A stretch of DNA of 34,330 nucleotides from Limisphaerales bacterium (GTDB lineage Bacteria; Verrucomicrobiota; Verrucomicrobiia; Limisphaerales; UBA11358), in contig DAIDJC010000002.1 in assembly GCA_027451565.1 (NCBI GenBank), positions 6,737 through 41,066 on the forward strand, given 5' to 3'. Made by a program: the position numbers and the translations under genes. Below the pieces are notes generated by a model. That model was not told the origin of the DNA. It was given only the letters and a program-made list of their open reading frames with translations, and made no database searches. Shown in pieces: positions 1 through 8,033 of this stretch; position 1 is the first letter of the stretch; each line of letters starts with the position of its first letter.

Positions 1-221
1 AGTTGGCCCTCCTGCAATCCTGGAAATTGCAGGCAAAGCTCCCAGGCCAGAACCAGGCCCAGGATGGCGTCGCCCAGGAATTCCAAGCGCTGGTTGTGCT
101 CCGGCTGGTGACAGCCAGGACGGCTGGAAGATGGATGTGTCAGCGCCAGCGCCAGGAGTTTTTCATCCCGGAAACGGCAGCCCAGCCGGTCCTGAAGTGT
201 CGTGAGGTCGGGCGCGGCCAT
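1..221 (-). CDS. rnc: Ribonuclease III, N-terminal part (cut by window edge)
   Basis: RNase III cleaves double-stranded RNA in rRNA processing and mRNA turnover. I translated this by hand from the minus strand; the ORF track omits it because it has no stop in the window. It begins MAAPDLTTLQDRLG and continues through a THPSS segment to NQRLEFLGDAILGLVL. That last stretch matches the RNase III signature motif (ERLEFLGDAVL) carrying the metal-binding acidic residues. About 73 codons are visible; a full enzyme is usually 220-250 residues, so the rest of the catalytic domain and the dsRNA-binding domain lie outside. The ATG follows the TGA of the upstream CxxC gene directly (TGAATG), which implies co-transcription and probably coupled translation. 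Confidence 0.93.
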   Translation of the reverse strand, partial: MAAPDLTTLQDRLGCRFRDEKLLALALTHPSSSRPGCHQPEHNQRLEFLGDAILGLVLAWELCLQFPGLQEGQ

Positions 222-815
222 TCAAAGCGTGGCAGTTGTTTCAGCCGGGCTGGCCGGGGAATCTGGCGCCGACGCCTCGGCTGGCGGCGCCGGGTTGGCC
301 TCGCTTTCGGAAATGCCATGCTCCAAAAGCTGTGCCACATCTTTTTGGACCTGTTCCAATTGATCCAGTTTAAGGTCCGGGTCGGGAATGGTGAAAACAT
401 CCCCTTGACCGGGGTGTTCGTACACAAAAATCCTCCGGCCATCCTGCTTGATCGTTTCTTTGACCTTGAGGAGGCGTTTGCGTTCCAGCATGACTGCCAG
501 GATGTATGCCGCCGGCGCGTGCCGTGGATTATTGCGTTGGATCAACTTCCGGAGCAGGGACTCGGCGTTTTCCTTTTGGATCGGCTCCGGGGTTGGGGGT
601 GGCACTTCAAACACGCCCTGCCAATGGGACACAAAACCGGACTGGCGGAGGGATGGGGAGGCGGATTGTTTTTGCCAGCATGGCTCGCAAATATCTGACC
701 GGCGCAAACCGTGCCGTTCATCAAACAGCACGGTATGGTACGGCTGGCCGTTTGTAAAATCCACCTGGCAGGCGGCGCAGGTGCTGGCGCGGGATTGAAT
801 GTTCCATTCGTTCAT
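222..815 (-). CDS. Conserved hypothetical protein with two CxxC pairs
   Basis: I do not recognise a named family. The 197-aa protein starts with a probable zinc-binding segment: CAAC near residue 13 and CEPC near residue 40, spaced like a small treble-clef or zinc-ribbon unit. The middle (about residues 80-150) is charged and probably helical, with ILAVMLERKRLLKV followed by a short beta-rich stretch. The C-terminus is a low-complexity Pro/Ala/Ser tail, likely disordered. No signal peptide or membrane segment is visible, so it is probably cytoplasmic. It abuts rnc with no spacer and follows the ROK kinase gene by 126 bp on the same strand. Its real-gene status rests on length, ordered composition and operon position; a link to RNA processing is only inferred from its neighbour. 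Confidence 0.8.
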   Translation of the reverse strand: MNEWNIQSRASTCAACQVDFTNGQPYHTVLFDERHGLRRSDICEPCWQKQSASPSLRQSGFVSHWQGVFEVPPPTPEPIQKENAESLLRKLIQRNNPRHAPAAYILAVMLERKRLLKVKETIKQDGRRIFVYEHPGQGDVFTIPDPDLKLDQLEQVQKDVAQLLEHGISESEANPAPPAEASAPDSPASPAETTATL

Positions 816-941
816 TTGCAGGTTAGTTTAGCACGATGTGGCCTGTGTCAAAGCTCCAAAGACTGGAAAGACCCGCAGCGCTTGCCCTCAGGTTCATCGC
901 GCCACTTCAGAAAACCTGACTGAAGGGAAACGGGTGGCGCC

Positions 942-1976
942 TCAGGATTTGGAGTGATACAACGCCACCAGCGCGGCGCCGATGGCCTGGGAAAGGTCAC
1001 CCAAGGCCGCTGGCTGGATTTTCATTCGCGCCCGCTGGGCCGGCCAGAGCAGAGGGGTGGCGGTCTCGCGCACGATTTTCAAATACCTCTCCCGAAAAGC
1101 TGGCGAAGTGGCTTCGTAATCCATGAGGCCGCCGCCAATGATGACAATTCCAGGGTCCAAGGTCATGGCCACATCAGCCACAAGCAGGCCCATGGCCCGG
1201 GCCTGAAAATCAAAAATGTCCAGGGCCAGGGGATCTCCCTGTTGAGCCCGTGAGCGCAGGGAAAGAACTTTTTCCTTGGGGGAAGCCGATGAGCGGGCCA
1301 GTTCGTGCCCGGGATGTTGAGGCAGTTTTTCCTCCAGCAAATGGGGCAATCCCGAAATGGCGGTGTAAGCCTCGTAACAACCCCAGGCGCGTCCGCAACC
1401 GCAGGGAAAGGGGCGTATGCCCCCAAGAAGGTGCAGAGGGGCCGGTGCGTGGCCGGTCTCCAAGCCAGCGAGTGTGTCCCCGTCCAAGGGCAGGCCATCA
1501 GGACCCACGTAGGCGCATCCCAAACCCGATCCGGGCATGAACATCAGAACCGTTGTGCGGGAATCACCGCGTGCCAGCCGCGCTTCGGCCACACCCCCGT
1601 AATTTCCATCATTGCCCATGATCAACGGCAACGGTCTCCCGCTGCGGGCAGCCAGGGCGGCGCTGTAATCCTTGTGCACATTCCATCCTTCAAAATTGGG
1701 TGGCAGGTTGGGGGTGCGTTCCATCACCCCATAGCTTTTATAGGGTCCCGGAATGGCAAGCCCCACCCCCTGGACCTGTCGCCATTCCAATTTGTTTTCA
1801 GCCAGAAATTCATCAATGGTCCCAATCCACCCGCGTATGACGGCTTCGCGCCCCTGTGCGGCCTGGGTGGGCCGCTGCAACAGCCGGGTTGTCACCGCAT
1901 CGCCATTTTTCCACACAGCCCCGATTTTTGTCGTGGTGGCGCCGCTGTCTGTTCCAATGAAAATGTCTTGATTCAT
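942..1976 (-). CDS. ROK-family sugar kinase (glucokinase-like)
   Basis: ROK proteins are ATP-dependent sugar or amino-sugar kinases, or repressors when fused to a DNA-binding domain. This one has no helix-turn-helix N-terminus, so it should be a cytoplasmic kinase. It opens with the phosphate-binding motif GTDSGATTTKIGA and carries MGNDGNYGG, whose Asp is the usual catalytic base. It also has the ROK zinc motif in the form CGCGRAWGCYE, and GIVIIGGGL near the C-terminus. At 344 aa it is a little longer than typical (about 300-320). The ORF track starts at a TTG (1982); I prefer the ATG two codons downstream, although neither has a clear ribosome binding site. It is divergent from the dus gene across about 147 bp. 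The exact substrate (glucose, N-acetylglucosamine or other) cannot be read from the sequence. Confidence 0.9.
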   Translation of the reverse strand: MNQDIFIGTDSGATTTKIGAVWKNGDAVTTRLLQRPTQAAQGREAVIRGWIGTIDEFLAENKLEWRQVQGVGLAIPGPYKSYGVMERTPNLPPNFEGWNVHKDYSAALAARSGRPLPLIMGNDGNYGGVAEARLARGDSRTTVLMFMPGSGLGCAYVGPDGLPLDGDTLAGLETGHAPAPLHLLGGIRPFPCGCGRAWGCYEAYTAISGLPHLLEEKLPQHPGHELARSSASPKEKVLSLRSRAQQGDPLALDIFDFQARAMGLLVADVAMTLDPGIVIIGGGLMDYEATSPAFRERYLKIVRETATPLLWPAQRARMKIQPAALGDLSQAIGAALVALYHSKS

Positions 1977-2123
1977 GAGCAAAGTGTGTTTTGTGCTGCG
2001 TTAAATGAACCAGATTGCCGTGGAAGGCAAGATTTATTCGTTTTAAGGGCCGGCTTGGTTTAGCTTTTCAGGAATCTGAAACCGCACGAACGATTCATCT
2101 CCCTGCTCCGATCTCCCAGCCCT

Positions 2124-3110
2124 GTGCTGGCTTTGGCGCCCATGCAGGATGTCACCACGCTTTCCTTCATGTCCTTGGTGGCCCGGTATGGCGGGCCGGA
2201 CGTTTTTTGGACCGAATATTTCCGGGTCCATGGCGCGTCCCGGCCTGAAAAATGGATTCTTGACTCCATCCGACTCAATCCCACTCCAATACCCGTGGTG
2301 GCCCAGGTCATAGGCAATGACATTCCCGCCCTGGTGCGCACGGTGCGCGAATTGCAGCGGCACCCGGTCGCCGCCATTGATTTGAATCTAGGCTGCCCGG
2401 CTCCTGTGGTGTATCGAAAATGCGCCGGAGGCGGTTTATTGCGCCAGCCAGAACGCGTGGACGCCATTTTGGGTGCCCTGCGGGATGCCGTCCAGGTTCC
2501 TTTTACGGTCAAAACCAGGCTGGGATTCGAGGATGTCCGGGAATTTGATCGCTTGTTGGAGGTTTTTGCCCGGCATCCCATTGACCTGCTCACCATTCAT
2601 GCCCGCACTGTTCTGCAAATGTACCGGCCAGGCGTGCGGTATGACTTCATCAAACGCGCGGTGCAATGCTTAAAATGCCCCGTCCTGGCCAATGGCAATA
2701 TTTTCAGCCCGACCCAAGCCCGGCAGGTTCTCATGCAAACCGAATCCAAGGGGCTTATGATCGGGCGCGGAATCATTCGCAATCCCTGGTTGTTTGATCA
2801 AATTCGCGCCGACCAGGCGGGCAAATCCGGTCCCACCCCATCCGGGCGTGATGTCCTGGCCTACATCAGGGCCATCTGGGAGGCTGAAATCACGCCTGGC
2901 ATCCGGGAATCTGCCCAAGTCCAGCGAATGAAAAAATTCATCAATTTCATCGGCGAGGGTGTTGGCGCGGCTTTCCTGCATGAAATCCGCCGCACGGACA
3001 CAGAGGCCGGATTCTGGCGCATTTGCCGAGAATGGCTGGACCATGACCGGTTTATGCCGTTGGAACCCATTTCAAGCGGTTCGCCCGGTGTTGTCAGTCC
3101 GCCGGCTTAG
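2124..3110 (+). CDS. dus: tRNA-dihydrouridine synthase
   Basis: This FMN-dependent enzyme reduces specific uridines in the tRNA D-loop to dihydrouridine. The 328-aa protein opens with LALAPMQDVT, the usual FMN-site start of the family. It then has NLGCPAP, KCAGGGLL with the catalytic Cys near residue 100, VKTRLG, LLTIHART, and the FMN phosphate-binding segments VLANGNI and MIGRGIIRNPWLF. Length and motif order are normal for a DusA/B/C-type enzyme; the subtype cannot be assigned. The start is a GTG. No ATG lies upstream in frame before a TAG at 2061, and homologues begin close to LAPMQDVT. The gene ends 10 bp before the convergent Ate1-like gene and is divergent from the ROK kinase, so it is probably a single-gene unit. 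Confidence 0.93.
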   Translation: MLALAPMQDVTTLSFMSLVARYGGPDVFWTEYFRVHGASRPEKWILDSIRLNPTPIPVVAQVIGNDIPALVRTVRELQRHPVAAIDLNLGCPAPVVYRKCAGGGLLRQPERVDAILGALRDAVQVPFTVKTRLGFEDVREFDRLLEVFARHPIDLLTIHARTVLQMYRPGVRYDFIKRAVQCLKCPVLANGNIFSPTQARQVLMQTESKGLMIGRGIIRNPWLFDQIRADQAGKSGPTPSGRDVLAYIRAIWEAEITPGIRESAQVQRMKKFINFIGEGVGAAFLHEIRRTDTEAGFWRICREWLDHDRFMPLEPISSGSPGVVSPPA

Positions 3111-3120
3111 GTCTCTTCAG

Positions 3121-3927
3121 TTATGCAGGGGAGGCGGGCGATTTAAACCGGCTTTCCGAGATGATGTTTGACAGGCTGCCATCGTAGAAAAGGTTGCGGT
3201 AGGCTTCGATTTCAACCAAGTGCTGGTCGGTGGTGTGGTGGCGTTGCAGAAGGTATTTCAGTTCTTCCAGGTTGGAAGACCATTTGAAGCCGTTGAAAAA
3301 CTGCACCCCTTCAAACTGCGTTTTATACAAGGCCCGGTCCGAATAGCAGGTGCCAAGGTAAAGTTGTCCCACGCCCCTTCGGGCCAGGATTTCAGCAGCC
3401 GAGGTCATCATGAACATGCCCAGGCTGCGGTTGGCGTAGGCAAGGTCATAAAATGCATAATAATAATAAGCCAGCCTGGAACCCTCCATGTAGAGGGTGG
3501 CCACCCCCACCTCCTTGCCCGTCGTCTTGTCTGTATATACCAAAAGATGCGAAATGATGGGATTGCTGAACAGGGAATCCAACCGATCCCACGTCATGAC
3601 ATTCCGGCCAAACTTGACATCCGCATAATTTTTGAAAAAGGCCCGCCGCGCCGGGGTGTAGTCAAAATCTTCGCGCGCCACCAATTGAACGACTATTCCC
3701 TCGCCTTTGCGCAGGATCCGCCGGTTTTCCGAGGACAATTGAAATTCATTCAGGTGAAGTCGGATCTGGCGGCAAAGATAAAAGCGGTCCAATTGGCGTG
3801 AGGACGGCAAAAAGCCGGCTTCGAAAATGTCGCCTGCCGTTTCACCTGGCTCGGGAATGGCCCAGATGGCGTAGGCGAATTGGTAATGAATGTAGTCGGC
3901 GGTCTGCTCGGAAAAAATCAATTTCAT
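3121..3927 (-). CDS. Arginyl-tRNA-protein transferase-like (Ate1/GNAT-fold) protein
   Basis: Ate1/Bpt enzymes transfer Arg or Leu from charged tRNA to protein N-termini as a degradation tag. This 268-aa protein resembles them in two places. One is the FQLSSENRRILRKG segment (about residues 63-76), equivalent to the FxPSRSQRRxxxRN motif. The other is the C-terminal SLGMFMMTSAAEILARRG...LYLGTCYSDRALYK stretch, equivalent to the GNAT core ending in LYLGYWI. The Cys-rich N-terminal metal-binding region of true Ate1 is reduced to a single Cys (YLCRQ), so the reaction may differ. No signal peptide is visible. It is divergent from a PaaK-like adenylate-forming enzyme and convergent with dus. The general family is fairly certain; the function is not. 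Another acyl- or aminoacyl-transfer activity is possible. Confidence 0.8.
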   Translation of the reverse strand: MKLIFSEQTADYIHYQFAYAIWAIPEPGETAGDIFEAGFLPSSRQLDRFYLCRQIRLHLNEFQLSSENRRILRKGEGIVVQLVAREDFDYTPARRAFFKNYADVKFGRNVMTWDRLDSLFSNPIISHLLVYTDKTTGKEVGVATLYMEGSRLAYYYYAFYDLAYANRSLGMFMMTSAAEILARRGVGQLYLGTCYSDRALYKTQFEGVQFFNGFKWSSNLEELKYLLQRHHTTDQHLVEIEAYRNLFYDGSLSNIISESRFKSPASPA

Positions 3928-3953
3928 TTTGTTTCGGAGGGCTTCAGCCTGGT

Positions 3954-3970
3954 TTGGCCTTTCAGGCCAA
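3954..3970. other. Short perfect hairpin upstream of the Ate1-like gene
   Basis: TTGGCC and GGCCAA flank a 5-nt loop TTTCA, a perfect 6-bp stem lying 27 bp upstream of the ATG of the minus-strand Ate1-like gene. It sits where a 5' leader or an operator would be. There is no T-tract, so it is not a terminator. Its role is unknown and a chance palindrome is possible. Confidence 0.3.
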
Positions 3971-4098
3971 TCAGCCGGGGATGTAACCCTCGCATGCTGT
4001 CATCGGTCATACAGGCTCCGGGCAAGGAACGCAAGTTTGGGACGCCTTTGAACGATTTTTTTATTCCAATTCATATCCTTTCCCCCTTTTTTCCTATT

Positions 4099-4116
4099 CC
4101 CCGCAAAAAGGCGGGG
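4099..4116. other. GC-rich hairpin in the divergent intergenic region
   Basis: CCCCGC and GCGGGG form a perfect 6-bp stem around AAAAAG, in the roughly 280-bp region between the Ate1-like start (3927) and the PaaK-like start (4210). No uridine run follows on either strand. It may be a leader structure for the PaaK-like gene; nothing else is recognisable in this intergenic stretch. Confidence 0.25.
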
Positions 4117-4209
4117 CGGGCGAGACCGAACCATACCGCCCCCGGGCATAAGGAAGAGGGGGAATGCTGGCCCTGCGCATGCAGACCAGGTTGGCATTTG
4201 TTTTTTATC

Positions 4210-5451
4210 ATGTATATTGGCAATATGTTGGCCACACCGGAATGGATTTTTGAAACCACCCAGCAGGGATGGTTGCGTGATGCCATTGCCAAATCCGGCA
4301 GTTTGCCCATATATCGCCGCCACGGCATATTTTCAGAGCCGGAACTGGATCGGTTCCCCATTTTGACCAAAAAGGAAATGCGGGAGGGTTTTCCCGATAA
4401 TTTTCTGCCTCAAGCCTCCTTGGATGATCTTTTGAACAAAAGCCTCGTGGAACTGGAGCACACCTCTGGCACGTCCGAAGAACGGTTGCCGGTGTTTTTT
4501 GAGCGGGGATGGTGGGATCGTCAGGAGGCGAAAGCTTTGCGGATGAATGAATGCATTCGTCAATGCTTGGAAGGCGCGCAGGCGCCGCGGCGCGCCACGC
4601 TCACGGCGCCTTCCTGCAATGGATTGACCTGCCCCACTGTTTGGATGTCCCGGGAGCAGCGGACCATTGGCGGAACTCTGTTTGTCAACCTGGCCCGCAT
4701 TCCCTTCCTGCTCACCCAGTCAGAACTGCAGCGCATGGCGCGTGAAATCATGGAATGGGAGCCCCTGTTTTTGGACCTTGACCCAGTGCATGGAACACGT
4801 TTTGCACTTTATTGCGAAAAAGAGGGGATTCGGTTTCCATCAGTCAAATTCATCCTGACCAGCTACGAATTCACCAGCGTGGTGCACCGTCGAATCCTTT
4901 CCCGGGTTTTTCAGGTGCCGGTTTGGAATCTCTACGGGTCCACGGAAACCGGCCATTTGCTGATGGAAACTGTTGGAGGGCTGATGAGGCCCTCAGTGGA
5001 AACCGCCTTTTTGGAACTGGAGCAAACGGATGAGCAAGGTGTGGGCCCGCTCCTGGTCACCACTCTTTCCAATGCCTACATGCCCCTGGTGCGCTATCGG
5101 ATCGGTGACCTTGCCCAGAGAGTGGGGTCCCCTTACGCCTCGCATTATCGCATCCATGGCCGGACCCGTGATGCCTTGCGTTCGAGGGATGGCCGGCGGG
5201 TGACCACCTTGCAAATAGATGAGTGCCTCTCGGGTCTTTCAGGTGTGGCCCACTATGAACTCCGGCAGGAAAAAACCGGGCATGCCATGTTTCGTTATGT
5301 CCCTGATTCAGCGCCGCCCCCCGATGGGGAATTAAACGAAGCCATCGAACAAGTAGGGGCCTTGCTTGGCATGCCGGTGGAAAAGGTGCCCGCTGCCACC
5401 CTGGTGCCGGCTGCGTCCGGCAAATTCAGACTGACCATCCCGGCAGCCTGA
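4210..5451 (+). CDS. PaaK-like adenylate-forming enzyme (phenylacetate-CoA ligase family)
   Basis: Members activate a carboxylic acid as an acyl-adenylate and usually pass it to CoA or another acceptor. The 413-aa protein has the ATP-binding loop as EHTSGTSEERLPVFF (about residues 82-96), the acceptor motif NLYGSTETGH (about 239-248) and the hinge-region motif VRYRIGDLA (about 294-302). A small C-terminal lid domain follows. The layout fits PaaK/CapK-like proteins rather than large acyl-CoA synthetases. The ORF track begins at 3880 only because the frame is open; that start would overlap the divergent gene. ATG 4210 or ATG 4225 are better starts, neither with a clear ribosome binding site. 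The substrate is unknown. The divergent neighbour is an aminoacyl-transferase-like GNAT protein, which hints that the two might act on a shared small molecule or protein (inference). Confidence 0.83.
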   Translation: MYIGNMLATPEWIFETTQQGWLRDAIAKSGSLPIYRRHGIFSEPELDRFPILTKKEMREGFPDNFLPQASLDDLLNKSLVELEHTSGTSEERLPVFFERGWWDRQEAKALRMNECIRQCLEGAQAPRRATLTAPSCNGLTCPTVWMSREQRTIGGTLFVNLARIPFLLTQSELQRMAREIMEWEPLFLDLDPVHGTRFALYCEKEGIRFPSVKFILTSYEFTSVVHRRILSRVFQVPVWNLYGSTETGHLLMETVGGLMRPSVETAFLELEQTDEQGVGPLLVTTLSNAYMPLVRYRIGDLAQRVGSPYASHYRIHGRTRDALRSRDGRRVTTLQIDECLSGLSGVAHYELRQEKTGHAMFRYVPDSAPPPDGELNEAIEQVGALLGMPVEKVPAATLVPAASGKFRLTIPAA

Positions 5452-5469
5452 GCCGCGGCCGCGCCGGTT

Positions 5470-5485
5470 GCCGTGCCCGGACGGC
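5470..5485. terminator. Weak bidirectional hairpin between convergent genes
   Basis: GCCGT and ACGGC pair around GCCCGG in the 37-bp gap between the PaaK-like stop and the DUF4337-like stop. It is followed only by ATTT, so it would be a weak intrinsic terminator at best. Its position between convergent genes is the main support. Confidence 0.3.
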
Positions 5486-5488
5486 ATT

Positions 5489-6376
5489 TCACACGTAGAG
5501 AAACACGTAAACTGCGAACGAAACAGCCGCCAGCCCGGCTGCAGCCGCCAGCGACCATAAAAAATTCCTCTTGCGCGCCGCCACGGCAAAAGTGGCAATG
5601 ATCACAGCTAATTGCGCTGCCAACATTCCAAAAAAGAACCGGGAACTCCGGCGATGATGGTTTTCCGCAGAGGCGTTGTTTTGACGAACCTGCAATTCAT
5701 AAACATTGGCGATGGTATAATTCAGCTTGGATTCCTCGTCGTATCGAGCCTCCGTGTACCTCAACCGGGCGAAAGTAAAATTCCGGAATGTTTGGTTTTC
5801 CCCGTTCATCAGCCTGGCATCCAATTCATCCACATGCTGGTTGATGCCCTTGATGTCGCGGTCAAAATTCCGGGCGGCATCATCCGCGGCCAGCAGTGCG
5901 GCATCCAGGTCCTGGGCGCGCACATGCGCAAGGTCAGCCATGATTTCCTTTTCCGGCGCATTCTTGGACAAGGCATCCAGCGCAGATCGGACAGGCTCGG
6001 TCAATTGAAGGCTGGCCGGGTGGGGAAGAACAACTGAGGTGAGGGCCTGGACGGTGGCGGGGTCCTGCCCTGTCAACGCGGCGGGGTCCAGCGAGTGAAC
6101 CGGCACGGAGGCGGCCAGAAGGTCCAGGGTGTTTTCGGCGGTGGCGCTGCGCAATTTCTTGGCTTGGTAATAACTCCACTGGTCACCGGCCTTGGCCTGC
6201 AACTGGGCGGCGAAGGACCTGTCGTATTGGGCCTTGGTCATTTCGCTGGAGGCCAGCCCCGCCAGCATCGTGGAGAGAACAGCCATCACCACCGGGGTGG
6301 CCGCAAGGATTTTGCCCCAGGCTGTCTGGGGTAATTCTGCCTTGAGACTTTCTGGAATTTCAATTTTTTGTGCCAT
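5489..6376 (-). CDS. DUF4337-like membrane protein
   Basis: Function is unknown. The 295-aa protein has an N-terminal hydrophobic segment (about residues 20-45, ILAATPVVMAVLSTMLAGLA). A long soluble middle follows, then two closely spaced C-terminal membrane segments (FFFGMLAAQLAVIIATFAVA and FLWSLAAAAGLAAVSFAVYVF). The segment GDQWSYYQAKKLR matches the DQW.YYQAK motif of DUF4337 proteins, and a middle region is rich in charged helical sequence, probably a coiled coil facing one side of the membrane. The ATG at 6376 is the natural start. It is transcribed away from the MEKHLA gene. Fold-level assignment is reasonable; no biochemical role can be offered. Confidence 0.8.
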   Translation of the reverse strand: MAQKIEIPESLKAELPQTAWGKILAATPVVMAVLSTMLAGLASSEMTKAQYDRSFAAQLQAKAGDQWSYYQAKKLRSATAENTLDLLAASVPVHSLDPAALTGQDPATVQALTSVVLPHPASLQLTEPVRSALDALSKNAPEKEIMADLAHVRAQDLDAALLAADDAARNFDRDIKGINQHVDELDARLMNGENQTFRNFTFARLRYTEARYDEESKLNYTIANVYELQVRQNNASAENHHRRSSRFFFGMLAAQLAVIIATFAVAARKRNFLWSLAAAAGLAAVSFAVYVFLYV

Positions 6377-6530
6377 GGTCTTTGAGCATTTTCATCCGAA
6401 TCGTGTCCAAGCCTAGCATCTTTCGGCCTGCCCGCCAATCGGTAAAGCAGACCGGCCGGGACGGGTTGAAGGCGGATGCTCCTTCCACCCGCGCCTTGTG
6501 CGGACATTATCTTGTAGGTGTGGTGTTCGG

Positions 6531-7025
6531 ATGAAAACGGATCAAACTGCGGGAAAAATGCTGAATCAACCTGCGGCACGGGCCATTTACCATGGCGTGC
6601 TGCTGGCAAGGAACTATTTTCGGTGTACGGGAAGCAATTTGGCGGGAATCCAGCCGCCTGCTTTGGAGGAAGACTGGGGCAGGTGGCTTTTTGAAGCTCC
6701 ATTTGTCCTGCTTTCCCATGGCACCGAGCCGGATCCGGTGCTGAACTATGGAAACAGGATGGCCTTGGATTTGTGGGAAATGGACTGGGCACAATTCACC
6801 GCCATGCCATCCCGGCTCACTGCGGAAACTCCTGAGCGCGAGGAGCGGGCGCGGCTCCTTGAATCGGTCTCCAGGCAGGGTTGCTCCTCCAATTACAGCG
6901 GCGTGCGGTTCGCCCGTTCGGGTCGGCGTTTTCGCATTGTCAACGCCTCGGTTTGGAACGTCCTTGACGCTGATGGCAGCCCCTGTGGCCAGGCGGCTTT
7001 TTTTGAGAAATGGGAATGGTTGTGA
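6531..7025 (+). CDS. MEKHLA domain-containing protein
   Basis: MEKHLA is a PAS-like sensory module first described at the C-terminus of plant HD-ZIP III proteins and also found as stand-alone bacterial proteins. Nearly the whole 164-aa product is this domain: FVLLSHGTEPDPVLNYGN, ALDLWEMDW, MPSRLTAE, YSGVRFARSGRRFRI and a final GQAAFFEKW. No signal peptide, membrane segment or output domain is present, so it would be a cytoplasmic ligand-binding or regulatory protein (inference). The ORF track starts at a GTG (6498); I prefer ATG 6531, which keeps the whole domain. It is divergent from the DUF4337-like gene across about 154 bp and is followed by a terminator-like hairpin. Confidence 0.88.
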   Translation: MKTDQTAGKMLNQPAARAIYHGVLLARNYFRCTGSNLAGIQPPALEEDWGRWLFEAPFVLLSHGTEPDPVLNYGNRMALDLWEMDWAQFTAMPSRLTAETPEREERARLLESVSRQGCSSNYSGVRFARSGRRFRIVNASVWNVLDADGSPCGQAAFFEKWEWL

Positions 7026-7049
7026 AGCTTTCGTGAAAATTTCGAAGCC

Positions 7050-7080
7050 ATCCCGGGGCTTGCCGGGGATCAGCATTTTT
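7050..7080 (+). terminator. Possible intrinsic terminator after the MEKHLA gene
   Basis: A GC-rich stem (ATCCCGG paired with CCGGGGAT, one bulged G) closes on GGCTTG and is followed four bases later by ATTTTT. It lies 25 bp after the MEKHLA stop codon. The bulge and the short spacer before the T run make it moderate evidence only. Confidence 0.4.
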
Positions 7081-7601
7081 AAAAATTCAGGGCCTATTGA
7101 CGAAAACCCTGTCCAGAGCCAATTATCAGCCTATGCAGCAATTCATCAGTGGTTTTACGTCGGATGAGGGCGGATTGATTCTTCAGGCCGCCGGTAAGGC
7201 CAACGCGTTTTTTTAAGGTCGCGGCGGGACTTCTCCTCATTGATTCTGAATGAGGCGGTTTTCTCCAAGAAGGGAGGCGCCTCTTTGGGTCTTCAGCGGC
7301 AATAGCGCGGTTAATGCTCGGCGTTGGCGGGTTTCCGGTTGTTCCGGCATGGCGCTTCTCTTTGCGGTTTAACAAGGAGAGGTTTAGCGGAAAGAAATCC
7401 GTTATTGAACTGATTAAGACTTGCCTGTTGCGATGGGACAGCGCGGAAATGGCAGTGAGGCGGGCAATGAGCCGGCGGCATCATGCACGAAAGAATGCCA
7501 TCGGCCCGGCACTCCAAAAAAGCCAGACCGGAGGCTTCCATTTTGAAGTGATCCCAACAGAGCCGAACCGGGATCACGGACGCCATTCTAGGCATCCATC
7601 C
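7081..7601. other. Intergenic stretch without a convincing gene
   Basis: About 520 bp between the MEKHLA gene and the XRE gene. The track ORFs here (7094-7375 minus, 7311-7595 minus, 7314-7781 plus) have no recognisable domain and biased composition, and I reject them. It does contain a promoter-like pair, TTGACG at 7097 and AATTAT at 7121 (18-bp spacer), followed by a 27-codon ORF at 7133-7216 (MQQFISGFTSDEGG...). A perfect 7-bp hairpin, CCTCATT/AATGAGG at 7235-7255, is then followed by a short T run. Promoter, short transcript and hairpin terminator in this order could be a small RNA or microprotein gene, but this is weak. Confidence 0.35.
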
Positions 7602-7904
7602 TCATTGATCGGCACGGGTTGGAAAAATCGCCAGCCGCCTTCCACTCTGAAATTGCGGTCCCAATTGTTTCAAAGATTTTATTTTTGGAAACAAATCAGG
7701 AATCGAAACACCAAGCAATTTGGCCAAAAAGACCAGTTCACAATCAGGCACCCGGCGCAATTGGGCCTCCAGTTTGCCTAATGATCCGACGCTTATGCTC
7801 CAGCCTTGAAGTTGAAGCCTCCGGGCGAGAGCTGATTGAGACCAGCCTTTGCGATTACGGTGTTTCCGCACTTGTGGTCCGACAATGTTCAGCGCCAGCT
7901 TCAT
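7602..7904 (-). CDS. XRE-family helix-turn-helix regulator
   Basis: A 100-aa DNA-binding protein with a single Cro/C1-type helix-turn-helix over about residues 10-70: VRKHRNRKGWSQSALARRL, then a recognition-helix segment SVGSLGKLEAQ, then LVFLAKLLGVSIPDLFP. There is no ligand-binding or dimerisation extension beyond a short basic tail. The opening MKLALNIVGPQVRKHR fits small verrucomicrobial XRE regulators as I recall them. It is divergent from the giant RHS gene across about 129 bp, so it may control that promoter and its own (inference). No operator repeats could be identified with confidence. Confidence 0.87.
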   Translation of the reverse strand: MKLALNIVGPQVRKHRNRKGWSQSALARRLQLQGWSISVGSLGKLEAQLRRVPDCELVFLAKLLGVSIPDLFPKIKSLKQLGPQFQSGRRLAIFPTRADQ

Positions 7905-8033
7905 CGGATCAGGCTAGGCGCATCGAAAAACACAATTTACTCCCACATGAGAATGATAAAATATATTCCGTTGCCTGGATGGAGACGATGTGCTTTACTG
8001 GGCGGGTTTAAGTTAGAAAAGGAAATCATTATC

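Noticed and set aside
3-698. 231-aa plus-strand ORF at the left edge
   Set aside because: It is antisense to rnc and the CxxC gene, both better supported; the composition is Arg/Gly/Leu-rich without any domain.
1305-2063. 252-aa plus-strand ORF
   Set aside because: Antisense shadow of the ROK kinase, whose motifs are unambiguous.
3880-4209. Upstream extension of the PaaK-like ORF
   Set aside because: This part overlaps the start of the divergent Ate1-like gene, is unlike the enzyme family and has no ribosome binding site.
7314-7781. 155-aa plus-strand ORF and the opposing 7311-7595 ORF
   Set aside because: Partly antisense to the XRE gene; His/Arg/Gln-rich with no domain and no ribosome binding site.
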